Notes under the pieces: generated by a model
Seen by the model: the letters and a program-made list of their open reading frames with translations, nothing else
What the model was told of the DNA's origin: nothing
Databases searched by the model: none
Made by a program: the position numbers and the translations under genes
Shown: in pieces, positions 35,120 through 43,971 of the stretch
How positions within the stretch are numbered: position 1 is the first letter of the stretch
Layout of the letters: each line of letters opens with the position of its first letter
NCBI RefSeq assembly: GCF_000230975.2
Contig: NC_021172.1
Span: 3,100,001-3,164,000, forward strand
Direction: 5' to 3'
DNA length: 64,000 nucleotides
DNA from: Hyphomicrobium denitrificans 1NES1
GTDB taxonomy: Bacteria; Pseudomonadota; Alphaproteobacteria; Rhizobiales; Hyphomicrobiaceae

Positions 35120-36910
35120 TCATATCCGCCGAGCCTTTGGAGCGAGTCGGGCGATCCCAAAGAACGCTTTTCGACTTTGTTCTTCAGACCGAAGCTTGAG
35201 GCGCACACGCATCAAGTCCTTCCAACCGATATAGCCGATGAGCTGTCCGCTATCGCGATCGACGACCGGAAGATGCGAAACGTTGGCGCCGTTCAGCTTT
35301 TCCGCCAACCCCTCCAGGAATTCGTCGGGATAAGCCACTACGACATTCTTGCCCTTGAGCAACTTGCCGAGCGTCGTATTGCGATGCTCGCCGCGGCGGC
35401 GCCAGCGAAGAACCGTCGGCGGATCGATCACACCCAAAACCCGCACATCTTCATCAATCACCGGGAATGTCGGATGGCGTGTCGCCGGACTCGTCAGAAA
35501 GGAAACGGCCTGATGCAACGTCATCAATGCCGGAACCGTGTCGACGTCGGCCGTCATGACTTCGGCGACGCGCGTCAAGGCGAACGGGTCCGTACGATAT
35601 TCTCGAACGAGATGATGGCCTCGGCGCGCCAGCTTCTCGGTCAGAATCGAGCGACGCATCAAGAGAACGGTCACCGCATGCGCTGCTATGCAAGCCGCAA
35701 CGAGCGGCACCAACATGCCCGTCGCACCCGTCAGCTCAACGGCGAAGAACGTTGCCGTCAGCGGAGCGCGCATCGTGCCGCCCATGGTCGCCGCCATCGC
35801 GAGGAGTGCCCAGAATCCCGGCGCTGCTGCCGGCATTATTGCACTCAATGCCGCACCCATCGCGCCACCGATGATGAGCAACGGCGCGAGAACACCTCCG
35901 GATGTGCCCGAACCCAACGCTACGGCCCAGATGGTTGCTTTGACTCCCAAAAGCAGAAGCGCGCTTTTTCCGGTGAGCGTGCCAAGGAGAAGCTGATCGA
36001 TATTCGTGTAGCCGACGCCAAGAGCACGGGGATCGATCAGGCCGCCGATGCCGACGATCAAACCTCCGAACATCGGCCACCACATCCAGTGAACGGGGAG
36101 CTTGGGAAACAGATCTTCGGCAGCATATACGAGCTTCGTCAGACAGCCTGAGAGGAGCCCACCGAGGGCACCGATCGCGATCCAGCACGCAAGCCCCGAT
36201 ACCGACATGTCTGCGCTGCCTGAGAATGAGAACAGCGGCGACTGCATGTGCAAATAGGAGCGCCCTACCTCCGCAACGATTGCCGCCACCGCTACAGGTA
36301 TGAAGCTTTTGGGCGTCCATTCGAACAGCAGCAATTCGACAGCAAGCATAATTGCTGCGATCGGCGTTCCGAAAACGGTGGTCATGCCAGCAGCTGCGCC
36401 AGCTACCAGCAGCGTCTTTCTTTCGTTGTCGCTGACAGGGAGCCACTGCGCGATGAGCGATCCCAAGGCGCCGCCGGTCATGATGACGGGACCTTCGGCG
36501 CCGAACGGGCCGCCTGTCCCTATGGAAATCGCAGACGACAAGGGTTTCAAGACCGCGACTTTAGGATCGAGCCGCGAGCGGCCCAGAAGAATCGCCTCGA
36601 TAGCTTCCGGGATGCCATGCCCCCGGATTTTTTCGCTGCCGTAACACGCCATCAAGCCGATGATGATCGACCCTCCCGCCGGGATGAGCACCGTCCATAG
36701 CCCAAACGGAGATTGCGAGATGTCTGCAGTTGCGAGTGAGAAGCGGCCGAAATAAGCAATATTCGTGAAGAGGCGAATAAGGTCGAGCAGAACCACGCCT
36801 GCGGCCACGCTCACCAAAGCAACCAGTACCGCGATGGCCGCGATATAAAGTACGCGCGGATTTGTCGTGAAATCACCGAGGCGGCGCAGCTCAGCGCTGT
36901 CTAGCTTCAT
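35120..36910 (-). CDS. ClC-family chloride transporter with C-terminal CBS domains
   Basis: This 596-residue inner-membrane ClC protein contains the three anion-path regions: GHGIPEA (in place of the canonical GSGIP), GPFGAEGPV with the gating glutamate, and GSGTSGGVLAPLL. The glutamate suggests a proton-coupled exchanger rather than an open channel (inference). The last 140 residues hold two CBS motifs (VMTADVDTVPALMTLHQAVSFL; VAYPDEFLEGLAEKLNGANVSHLPVVDRD), which could sense nucleotides. It is divergent from a MarR gene, with a palindromic operator between them. Physiological role could be chloride or acid homeostasis. Confidence 0.92.
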   Translation of the reverse strand: MKLDSAELRRLGDFTTNPRVLYIAAIAVLVALVSVAAGVVLLDLIRLFTNIAYFGRFSLATADISQSPFGLWTVLIPAGGSIIIGLMACYGSEKIRGHGIPEAIEAILLGRSRLDPKVAVLKPLSSAISIGTGGPFGAEGPVIMTGGALGSLIAQWLPVSDNERKTLLVAGAAAGMTTVFGTPIAAIMLAVELLLFEWTPKSFIPVAVAAIVAEVGRSYLHMQSPLFSFSGSADMSVSGLACWIAIGALGGLLSGCLTKLVYAAEDLFPKLPVHWMWWPMFGGLIVGIGGLIDPRALGVGYTNIDQLLLGTLTGKSALLLLGVKATIWAVALGSGTSGGVLAPLLIIGGAMGAALSAIMPAAAPGFWALLAMAATMGGTMRAPLTATFFAVELTGATGMLVPLVAACIAAHAVTVLLMRRSILTEKLARRGHHLVREYRTDPFALTRVAEVMTADVDTVPALMTLHQAVSFLTSPATRHPTFPVIDEDVRVLGVIDPPTVLRWRRRGEHRNTTLGKLLKGKNVVVAYPDEFLEGLAEKLNGANVSHLPVVDRDSGQLIGYIGWKDLMRVRLKLRSEEQSRKAFFGIARLAPKARRI

Positions 36911-36986
36911 CGATACTCCGTTTGCCTTTAGCTCTATATTTGGGGCTGCCAGGATACAGAATCGACCCCGTGGTGCCGCGCGCTAT

Positions 36987-37003
36987 ATATCGTAATACGA
37001 TAT
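36987..37003 (+). promoter_or_regulatory. Palindromic operator between clc and marR
   Basis: ATATCGT-AAT-ACGATAT is a perfect 7+3+7 inverted repeat in the 145-bp or longer divergent spacer, followed by an AT-rich GTATACA. It has the size and symmetry of MarR-dimer sites, and no other regulator lies nearby. Likely used by the neighbouring MarR protein to control itself and the chloride transporter. Confidence 0.7.
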
Positions 37004-37154
37004 GTATACAAGGCTCGGAGCTTTTCGACGGAGGGGCCTGGCGTCGCATGGTTGAATGGCGCCGCCCGATAAAATAAAAGTAGCCGGAGGTGCTAATGCG
37101 AGTGCATGGAGCCGGGGCTCCAGGCCGCTTCACCCATCGAAACAGGAGTTCGCC

Positions 37155-37622
37155 TTGGTCGACAAGCAATCGAATATATCTCTATCGCCGAAGCCGACCG
37201 CTCGGCGCAAAAGGTCCGTCCTGACGAAGGCCAACTACGAGGCGCTGGCGGAATTCCGTTGCGAGCTGAGGAAATTTCTCGCGTTTAGCGAGGCTGCCGC
37301 GGTCGGCGCGGGCGTAACCCCGCAGCAGCATCAATTGATGCTCTCAGTCAAGGGTGCACCCGGGCGAGACTCGCTCAGCATCGGAGAAATCGCCGACCGG
37401 CTGCTCCTCCGTCACCATACGATTGTCGAGCTTGTCGACAGGCTTTCGGACCTTGGCCTGGTGGAGCGCAATCCCGATCCGACCGATAGGCGTAAGATAC
37501 AAGTTTCATTGACAAAGTCGGGTAACGCGACAATCGACAAGTTATCGTCCATCCATGTCGAGGAGCTGAAAAGCATACGTCCGACGCTGCGCAAGCTCTT
37601 GAGGACGTTCGAGCGACGATAA
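37155..37622 (+). CDS. MarR-family transcriptional regulator
   Basis: This 155-residue winged-helix regulator is best started at TTG 37155, with AGGAG at 37144-37148, 6 nt upstream; ATG 37056 would give 188 residues and an unusually long basic leader. The helix-turn-helix and wing (IGEIADRLLLRHHTIVELVDRLSDLGLVERNPDPTDRRK) match MarR. The core QQHQLMLSVKGAPGRDSLS is typical of the family. It should bind the palindrome at 36987-37003 and respond to an unknown ligand. It ends 20 nt before the convergent DUF6513 gene. Confidence 0.88.
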   Translation: MVDKQSNISLSPKPTARRKRSVLTKANYEALAEFRCELRKFLAFSEAAAVGAGVTPQQHQLMLSVKGAPGRDSLSIGEIADRLLLRHHTIVELVDRLSDLGLVERNPDPTDRRKIQVSLTKSGNATIDKLSSIHVEELKSIRPTLRKLLRTFERR

Positions 37623-37642
37623 CGCTAAGTCCGTTCGGCCAG

Positions 37643-39067
37643 CTATTCCTTGTCTCGGTCCTTGTCCGCTTTTGGCTTTGCGAACGTCGACCCCGCCTCC
37701 TTGAACTTCATCGCATGCGCGTCTTCGGCGGCGCCTGGAACCTCGGCGACAACGCCGAAGGGCACGGGCTCATCCTGAGTGTACCGCTTTCCGAGCCGGT
37801 AAGCGATTTCGGCACGCGCCGTTTCGACGCCGAGGTAAAATGCATGCCCAACGTCGGTACCAAGCTCAAGATCAGGATAAAGCTTGAACGGATCGTCGGA
37901 GATGTGGTGTCCGTTGCGGTTGTAGATATGAATGCCGTCTTCCGCGACCTCGATCCGATAGTTGCGATCGCGGAGAGCGGCCGCGAGTTCGACGATTTCC
38001 GCAGGCGTCGATGCAAAGCCCCGGCGATCCCGCAGCGCCATTAGCCCCATGCCGAAGCCCTGCGGTAAGGCATTTGCCTTGCGCGCCGCGAAGTATTCCC
38101 GCCGTGCGCGATCGAATTCCTTGATCGCCGTACGGCAGTGGGGGCTGACCTGCACCGCAAGGACTGCCGTGATGTGAAGCTCGGAGCAGATCCCCATCAG
38201 GACGGCATTGATGCCAGTCGTGTCGGCATCCGTCAGCTCGGTAACATTGCCGATGCCCATCAGGATCGGCACATCCGGGCGGCGTTTGCGCAGATCGTAA
38301 TATCGGGCCACCGAAGCGGTGAAGCCGTAGTGAATCGGATCGAGGATCGGATCGGCGTAGAAGGGCCGACCCTTTTCGATCATGACGTCGATGACGCGGT
38401 CGAGAGAGTCCATATCCGCCGCGCCGGCTGAAATAAGGATAGGTGCGGCGGGTCCTTCATCGACAATCGAGATCGTCTTTTCCGACAGACTGAAAAGATA
38501 GTCGGCGCCCGCCCGCGTCGCACGCGACAGCTCCTCGGCATTGAAGGAGTCGACGCTGACCTTTGCTCCATCGGCGTGCAGAGCCGCGATGGCCTCTTCG
38601 AGATGCGGAAACGGACTGTCCGGCAAGCATCCGAGATCTATGACGTCGGCGCCGTCAGCGCGATATTTGCGTGAGCGCTCGACAATTTGCCAAGGTGTCA
38701 GCAAGGTCGCATCGACTATCTCGCCGAAGATCGTGACATCCTGCTCGGAGAGGTCGATCTTGCGCGCGGCGTGACCCAGGTATTCCGGCAGATCGGCAAT
38801 CTCCTCGGGACCGCGCTCGAAACGAGTTCCGAAGTGGTCCGACAGACGCTCGAGGTCACCGCGAAAGCGCCCGGGGAGAATCACGCGGTCGGTGCCTTCC
38901 GGCAGCTTCAGCCGGCGCTCGACAATATCGGAGGTCATCAGCGCTGCGACTTTCACGCCGATGTTGGCGACCACCGGGTCGATCTCCGCGTCGTTGAGTT
39001 CTTCCGCTACGCGCTTGACGCGCGGCTCCGCCAACGATCCGGTTACCAAAACGACGCGCTTGGCCAT
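37643..39067 (-). CDS. DHPS-related DUF6513 protein, linked to tetrahydromethanopterin synthesis
   Basis: This 474-residue cytoplasmic protein is distinct from FolP. The N-terminal DUF6513 part (residues about 1-130, MAKRVVLVTGSLAEPRVKRV) is followed by a dihydropteroate synthase-like TIM barrel (IFGEIVDATLL, DGADVIDLGCLPDSPFPHLEEA, VSVDSFNAEEL) and a long C-terminal region (ILMGIGNVTEL, FGMGLMALRDRR). Proteins of this kind occur in the C1-transfer (H4MPT) gene sets of methylotrophs and in methanogens; the exact step is not settled, as far as I recall. ATG 39067 is chosen for the AAAGGAAT ribosome site. It is a strong marker of methylotrophy. Confidence 0.85.
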   Translation of the reverse strand: MAKRVVLVTGSLAEPRVKRVAEELNDAEIDPVVANIGVKVAALMTSDIVERRLKLPEGTDRVILPGRFRGDLERLSDHFGTRFERGPEEIADLPEYLGHAARKIDLSEQDVTIFGEIVDATLLTPWQIVERSRKYRADGADVIDLGCLPDSPFPHLEEAIAALHADGAKVSVDSFNAEELSRATRAGADYLFSLSEKTISIVDEGPAAPILISAGAADMDSLDRVIDVMIEKGRPFYADPILDPIHYGFTASVARYYDLRKRRPDVPILMGIGNVTELTDADTTGINAVLMGICSELHITAVLAVQVSPHCRTAIKEFDRARREYFAARKANALPQGFGMGLMALRDRRGFASTPAEIVELAAALRDRNYRIEVAEDGIHIYNRNGHHISDDPFKLYPDLELGTDVGHAFYLGVETARAEIAYRLGKRYTQDEPVPFGVVAEVPGAAEDAHAMKFKEAGSTFAKPKADKDRDKE

Positions 39068-39210
39068 TGGCCGGGTATTCCTTTTCAAGATCGGTTAGAC
39101 CGTGCATTGGCATTGAACGGCCTTCGTTGCAATGTCTACGGCAGCGCATCGGCAGCAAGGTAAAAAAGATTTTGTCCCTGGCATCGAATAGGACTGGAGA
39201 CGTCTCACTA

Positions 39211-39975
39211 ATGAAGAAAGTGCTCATCATCGGAATCGGGGCCGGGAATCCGGACTACGTGACGATGCAGGCCGTCAAGGCACTGAACGAGGTCGACGTC
39301 TTCTTCGTTCTCGACAAGGGAGAGGTCAAAGAGGACCTCGTCAAACTCAGGACTACGGTCTGCGAGCGCTTCATCACAGACCATCCCTATCGGGTTGTCG
39401 AGGTCGCGAGTCCGATGCGGAACACCGGCGACCCAGATTATAAATCAGGTGTCCGCTCCTGGCACGACGAGAAGGCCGCAATTTTCAGCCGCTTCATTGC
39501 AACGGAACTGAAGGAAGGCCAGGTCGGCGGCATTCTCATATGGGGCGATCCGTCGCTTTACGACAGCACGATCCGCGTCCTTCAACAAATCATCGCTGAC
39601 GGCAAGATTGCTTTCGACTACGAGGTGATTCCGGGCATCACAAGCGTGCAGGCACTCGCGGCCCAGCACAAGATCGCACTGAATGCGATCGGCGAGCCGG
39701 TTCATACCACGACCGGACGGAAGCTGCTGGAAGGGCTTCCTCAAGGAGTCGACACCGTGGTTGTGATGCTTGACAACGGTTCCGGGATCAGAGCACTGGC
39801 GGATGAGGACGTAGATATCTATTGGGGCGCTTATCTCGGCACGCCCGACGAAGTTCTGATTTCCGGGAAGCTCGCGGAGCGCGTCGACGAAATCGAGCGT
39901 ATCCGCGCGGATCTACGTGCACGCAAGGGCTGGATCATGGACACGTATCTGCTGCGCCGAACGCCGGATCGATAA
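39211..39975 (+). CDS. cobF: Precorrin-6A synthase (deacetylating)
   Basis: This 254-residue cytoplasmic SAM-dependent methyltransferase of the aerobic cobalamin pathway methylates precorrin-5 at C1 with loss of acetate, giving precorrin-6A. The tetrapyrrole methylase pattern is clear: IIGIGAGNPDYVTMQAVKAL at the start, LIWGDPSLYDSTIR, VIPGITSVQALAAQH. ATG 39211 is preceded by GGACTGGAGACG; the open frame to 39067 includes the opposite-strand DUF6513 start and is rejected. The rest of the cob operon is absent here, so this gene is isolated. The convergent cobF and LysR stops lie inside a 14-bp palindrome AAGCGCTAGCGCTT (39974-39987). Confidence 0.93.
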   Translation: MKKVLIIGIGAGNPDYVTMQAVKALNEVDVFFVLDKGEVKEDLVKLRTTVCERFITDHPYRVVEVASPMRNTGDPDYKSGVRSWHDEKAAIFSRFIATELKEGQVGGILIWGDPSLYDSTIRVLQQIIADGKIAFDYEVIPGITSVQALAAQHKIALNAIGEPVHTTTGRKLLEGLPQGVDTVVVMLDNGSGIRALADEDVDIYWGAYLGTPDEVLISGKLAERVDEIERIRADLRARKGWIMDTYLLRRTPDR

Positions 39976-39978
39976 GCG

Positions 39979-40896
39979 CTAGCGCTTGCCGTAGCAGACG
40001 TCCCACGACGGCGTCTTGCCGAAGCGATCGACGAGAAAATCTATGAAGACCCGCGTTTTTGCAGCGAGATATCTGTTTGGTGCGTAGAGCGCGTGGATCG
40101 TCAGATCGTCAGGCTCGTAGTCAGGTAAAACGACTTGCAGGCGGTTTTCGGCGATGTCCTTTCCGACGATGAACGTCGGAAGTTGGGCTATGCCGATTCC
40201 CTTGACGGCAGCGTCGCGCAGAGCATCGCCGTTGTTCGAGGACAGACACGAGCCAATCGATACCGATATCGGACGGTCGTTTTCTTTTAGGTGCCACCGC
40301 TGCATCGAAGTGGTGTGCCCGTAGCTTAGGCAACGATGGTTCGCGAGTTCGGCTGGGTTTTGCGGTGTGCCGTGCTTCTTCAGATAATCAGGCGATGCAA
40401 CGATCACGACGCGGGCCGGTGAAATGCGCCGAGCGATCAAGCTTGAATCGACCAACGCACCAATCCGCACGGTCACGTCAACGCCTTCTTCAAGGGGATC
40501 GATGAACCTGTCAGTGAGGGTCAACTCGACTTTGAGATCGCCGTAGCGGATCATGAAGTCGGCGACGGCATCTCCGAGGTAAAGGGTACCGAACGACATC
40601 GGAGCGTTGATCTTCAGCACGCCCTTTGGCTCATCGTGAAGGCGGGAGATCTGGGCTTCGGTCTCATCCACCTGCGCGAGAATGGCAATGCAGCGTTCGT
40701 AATAGGCGAGACCGGCTTCGGTCGGCGTCACGTGCCGCGTGGTGCGATCCAGAAGCCGCGCGCCGAGTTGCTGCTCCAGCTCCATGACGGCCTTGCTGAC
40801 CGCCGATCGCGTCAAGCCGAGGCGCCGCGCAGCCTCCGCATAGCTGCCGCTCGCGACGACCTTCACAAAGGCGCCCATCGATTCAAGTTTGTCCAT
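39979..40896 (-). CDS. LysR-family regulator of the quinone-detoxification operon
   Basis: This 305-residue regulator from ATG 40896 has an N-terminal winged helix (MGAFVKVVASGSYAEAARRL, TRSAVSKAVMELEQQLGARL) and a periplasmic-binding-like effector domain (about residues 90-300). It is divergent from wrbA with 113 bp between; TCCAAATTGGA at 40902-40912 is a small palindrome near its start, a possible half-site. LysR proteins usually activate the divergent operon on binding an effector such as a quinone; here that is inference from gene order. Confidence 0.9.
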   Translation of the reverse strand: MDKLESMGAFVKVVASGSYAEAARRLGLTRSAVSKAVMELEQQLGARLLDRTTRHVTPTEAGLAYYERCIAILAQVDETEAQISRLHDEPKGVLKINAPMSFGTLYLGDAVADFMIRYGDLKVELTLTDRFIDPLEEGVDVTVRIGALVDSSLIARRISPARVVIVASPDYLKKHGTPQNPAELANHRCLSYGHTTSMQRWHLKENDRPISVSIGSCLSSNNGDALRDAAVKGIGIAQLPTFIVGKDIAENRLQVVLPDYEPDDLTIHALYAPNRYLAAKTRVFIDFLVDRFGKTPSWDVCYGKR

Positions 40897-41008
40897 TTGT
40901 ATCCAAATTGGAACCAGACTGGCATAAATATCGCGTATTGAGTGCGTCCTGTCAACGAACGACATTCGGGTGCATCAACCGAACTGCACGACATCGGAGG
41001 CACTCAAA

Positions 41009-41608
41009 ATGACCAAGGTTCTCGTCCTCTATTATTCCAGCTACGGCCACATTGAGAAAATGGCCGAAAGCGTTGCTGCGGGCGTGCGCGAGGGCGGCGC
41101 CGACGTGGTCATCAAACGGGTACCCGAACTGGTGCCGGAGGATGTCGCGCGGAAAGCGCATTTCAAACTCGACCAGCAGGCGCCCATCGCGACGGTCGAC
41201 GAGTTGCCGGAGTATGATGCGATCATCATCGGCGTTCCGACGCGCTTCGGAAACATGCCTGCGCAGATGAAGAACTTTCTCGATCAGACGGGCGGCCTGT
41301 GGGCCGGCGGCAAACTGATCGGCAAAGTCGGCAGCGTCTTCACGTCGACGGCGACGCAGCATGGTGGGCAGGAGAGCACGATCCTCTCGACCCATATCGT
41401 GCTTCTGCATCAGGGCATGGTGATCGTCGGGCTGCCCTACTCCTTCCAAGGGCAAATGGGCGTCCAGGAAATTACAGGCAGCTCGCCCTACGGCGCTTCG
41501 ACGATCGCGGCCGGTGACGGCTCGCGGCAGCCTTCGGCCAACGAACTGGCGGGCGCGCATTTCCAAGGCCGCCACGTCGCACAGATTGCGGCGCGCCTCG
41601 CAGGCTGA
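41009..41608 (+). CDS. wrbA: WrbA-type NAD(P)H:quinone oxidoreductase
   Basis: This 199-residue flavodoxin-fold FMN enzyme reduces quinones by two electrons, avoiding semiquinone radicals. The FMN phosphate loop [14 protein letters not shown] (residues 8-21), the [22 protein letters not shown] motif and the C-terminal [20 protein letters not shown] are diagnostic. ATG 41009 has GGAGG 8 nt upstream. It is the first gene of a rightward operon. Confidence 0.94.
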   Translation: MTKVLVLYYSSYGHIEKMAESVAAGVREGGADVVIKRVPELVPEDVARKAHFKLDQQAPIATVDELPEYDAIIIGVPTRFGNMPAQMKNFLDQTGGLWAGGKLIGKVGSVFTSTATQHGGQESTILSTHIVLLHQGMVIVGLPYSFQGQMGVQEITGSSPYGASTIAAGDGSRQPSANELAGAHFQGRHVAQIAARLAG

Positions 41609-41736
41609 CGAACTTTTAGATCGTCGCTGGATTGGCAACAGTTTGAACGCTGCGGCCAATGTTGAAGCCAAAAGCCTGCGGACCATTTGAAGAGGAACTC
41701 AAGAAATCCCGTTTCGTACGGGAGAAAGGACTCGTC

Positions 41737-42672
41737 ATGTCTGGAATCCATCACATCACCGCCATCGCAGGCGATGCCTCTCGCAATTTGGATTTCTACA
41801 CGCGCGTTCTCGGCCTGCGGCTCGTCAAGAAGACTGTAAATTTCGACGATCCCGGAACCTACCACCTCTACTTCGGCGACGAAGAAGGGCATCCGGGAAC
41901 GATCCTGACGTTCTTTCCCTGGGGGCATGCGCCTAAAGGGAGAGCAGGTGCCGGGCTGGCCCAGCAGACGATGTTTCGCATTCCAGAAAGCGCGATCGGC
42001 TATTGGGCGCATCGCTTTGTCGAAAAGGGCGTGCCGCATGAGGCTATCGAGAAGCGCTTCGGGCAGTCCGTCCTGAGCTTCACCGATCCGGACGGCATGA
42101 GCCTGGCTTTCGTCGGCGTTGCCGGTACCGAGAACGAACCCACATGGCGAGACGGCGGCATTCCCGCCGAGCACGCCGTGCGCGGCTTTCACGGCGTCAG
42201 GCTTCTGCTCGAAGAGGGAAAGCGGACCGCAGCCATCTTGACCGATGTTCTCGGTTTCAGCGAGGCCGGCAACGAAGGTCCCGTCACGCGCTTCGTCGCG
42301 AACGGAACCACGGCTGGCGGCGTCATCGAGATCCGGGAAGCGAAAGGCTTTCTGGCCGGCAACATGGGCCGAGGCTCCGTCCATCATGTGGCGTTCCGCG
42401 CTGCGACGGACGAAGCTCAGGCTGAAATGCGTCGCAAGCTCGTGGAAGGCCATCGCCTGCACGTTACCGAACAGATCGATCGCAACTACTTCCGTTCGAT
42501 CTACTTCCGGGAGCCGGGCGGCGTGATCTTCGAGATTGCAACCGATGAGCCGGGATTTGCAATCGACGAGCCGGTAACTTCTCTGGGGCAGGCGTTAAAA
42601 CTGCCTCCGTTCCTGGAAGGCCAGCGGAAGGAGATCGAAGCAATCCTGCAACCCTTGGAGCAGGCAGCATGA
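41737..42672 (+). CDS. mhqO: Ring-cleaving dioxygenase, glyoxalase fold (MhqO-like)
   Basis: This 311-residue cytoplasmic protein has two vicinal-oxygen-chelate halves (GIHHITAIAGDASRNLDFYTR near residue 3; EAKGFLAGNMGRGSVHHVAF and the metal residue in GVIFEIATDEPGFAIDE near residue 260). Members of this group act on hydroquinones in the Bacillus MhqR regulon. It has an AGAAAGGA ribosome site and ATG 41737; in-frame upstream ATG 41659 is less supported. It follows wrbA by 128 bp and overlaps the next gene by 4 bp (ATGA). Confidence 0.88.
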   Translation: MSGIHHITAIAGDASRNLDFYTRVLGLRLVKKTVNFDDPGTYHLYFGDEEGHPGTILTFFPWGHAPKGRAGAGLAQQTMFRIPESAIGYWAHRFVEKGVPHEAIEKRFGQSVLSFTDPDGMSLAFVGVAGTENEPTWRDGGIPAEHAVRGFHGVRLLLEEGKRTAAILTDVLGFSEAGNEGPVTRFVANGTTAGGVIEIREAKGFLAGNMGRGSVHHVAFRAATDEAQAEMRRKLVEGHRLHVTEQIDRNYFRSIYFREPGGVIFEIATDEPGFAIDEPVTSLGQALKLPPFLEGQRKEIEAILQPLEQAA

Positions 42673-43313
42673 CGACATTAACAACCAGTGTCATCCGCGC
42701 GGGTGCACCCATCGGTGCCGCCCGCGCGGCTATCGTCCTGGTGCACGGACGTGGCGCGAGCGCCGAGAGTATGCTCGGCCTCGCGAAAGCGTTCACGGCT
42801 CCGGGCATCGCTCATATCGCACCGCAAGCACCTTCAGGTAGCTGGTATCCATACTCGTTCATGGCTCCGACGATGCTGAACGAGCCGCACCTCGGCAACG
42901 CGCTGAGCACACTTGCCCATGTTGTCGACGATGTCGAGCAGCAGGGTATGCCGGCTGAACGCATCGTCCTCTTGGGATTTTCGCAAGGGGCGTGCCTGAC
43001 GCTGGAGTTCGCCGTTCGCAACGCGCGGCGCTACGGTGGCGTTGTCGGGCTGAGCGGTGGCCTGATCGGACCCGAGGGCACAACTTGGAATTATCCTGGT
43101 ACGCTTGCGGGAACGCCCGTGTTCCTCGGGTGCAGCGACGTCGACTCTCACATTCCGCTGGCGCGGGTGCATGAATCGACGGTGGTGCTTCGAGGTCTTG
43201 GCGGCGACGTGTCCGAGATAATATACCCCGGCATGGGGCATATGATCGTGCAGGACGAAATCGACCACGTCGAAAAAATCCTTCGCGGCATCGGAGCGCC
43301 GGCCGAGAGGTGA
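42669..43313 (+). CDS. mhqD: Carboxylesterase/phospholipase (MhqD-like)
   Basis: This 214-residue alpha/beta hydrolase has an early VLVHGRGASAESM, nucleophile loop LGFSQGACLTLEF, an acid residue in GCSDVDSHIP and a histidine in YPGMGHMIVQDE. This is the PldB/YpwA-type esterase class that pairs with MhqO in quinone-stress operons. Translation is coupled to mhqO (ATGA). Confidence 0.88.
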   Translation: MTTLTTSVIRAGAPIGAARAAIVLVHGRGASAESMLGLAKAFTAPGIAHIAPQAPSGSWYPYSFMAPTMLNEPHLGNALSTLAHVVDDVEQQGMPAERIVLLGFSQGACLTLEFAVRNARRYGGVVGLSGGLIGPEGTTWNYPGTLAGTPVFLGCSDVDSHIPLARVHESTVVLRGLGGDVSEIIYPGMGHMIVQDEIDHVEKILRGIGAPAER

Positions 43314-43317
43314 TGGA

Positions 43318-43968
43318 ATGGAATTCGACTTCGAACAGCTCGCGGCCGACGACCGCTATAAAATCCTGACGAGCACGATCGTGTCGCGGCCCATTGCCTG
43401 GGTTACTACGCTCTCCAAGAACGGCGTCCGCAATGCAGCGCCGTTCAGTTTTTTCAATGCGATGAGCAAGACACCGCCGATCGTCGCAATCGGAATTCAA
43501 GCCAACGCGAACGGCTCGATGAAAGATAGTGCTTGCAACATTCTCGATACGCAGGAGTTTGTCGTCAACCTCGTGCCGCGTCTCGCCGCTGAGGCCATGA
43601 ATCTAACCTCGATCGACGCACCCTCGCATGTGGATGAGCTTTCGCTGGCGAAGCTTGAAACCATGCCTTCAGTGAAGGTGAAACCTGAGCGAATTGCAAT
43701 CAGCCCTGTCGCATTCGAATGCCGGCTACACACGCCTATCGAGGTTGCGCCAAGCCAGCTCATTATTCTTGGCGAGATCGTGCAGGCGCATGTCTCGGAT
43801 GAGTTCGTGCTCGATCCCGAGAAACACTACATCGATACGCCCGCACTGCATCTGGTCGGGCGCATGCACGGTCGCGGATGGTATACGACAACTGACGCCG
43901 TGTTTCAGATACAGCGGCCCGAGCCCTATGCGGCGCTCTCTACCGGTCGAACAGCAAGCACGCGCTGA
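43318..43968 (+). CDS. Flavin reductase family protein (DIM6/NTAB, split-barrel)
   Basis: This 216-residue FMN-binding split-barrel protein opens with TIVSRPIAWVTTLSKNGVRNAAPFSFFNAMSKTPPIVAI, the family signature, and continues with FVVNLVPRLAAEAMNLTS. It sits 4 nt after mhqD and ends 3 nt before the convergent reductase gene. It may supply reduced flavin or itself act on quinone-type substrates. The exact activity is not clear. Confidence 0.88.
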   Translation: MEFDFEQLAADDRYKILTSTIVSRPIAWVTTLSKNGVRNAAPFSFFNAMSKTPPIVAIGIQANANGSMKDSACNILDTQEFVVNLVPRLAAEAMNLTSIDAPSHVDELSLAKLETMPSVKVKPERIAISPVAFECRLHTPIEVAPSQLIILGEIVQAHVSDEFVLDPEKHYIDTPALHLVGRMHGRGWYTTTDAVFQIQRPEPYAALSTGRTASTR

Positions 43969-43971
43969 GCC

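Noticed and set aside
35105..36151. Long plus-strand ORF (348 aa) antisense to the ClC gene
   Set aside because: Arg/His/Asp-rich composition and lack of domain character; the opposite strand holds a clear ClC transporter.
39974..39987. 14-bp palindrome AAGCGCTAGCGCTT at the cobF/LysR junction
   Set aside because: It overlaps both stop codons and lacks T-runs; too short to call a terminator, so only noted.
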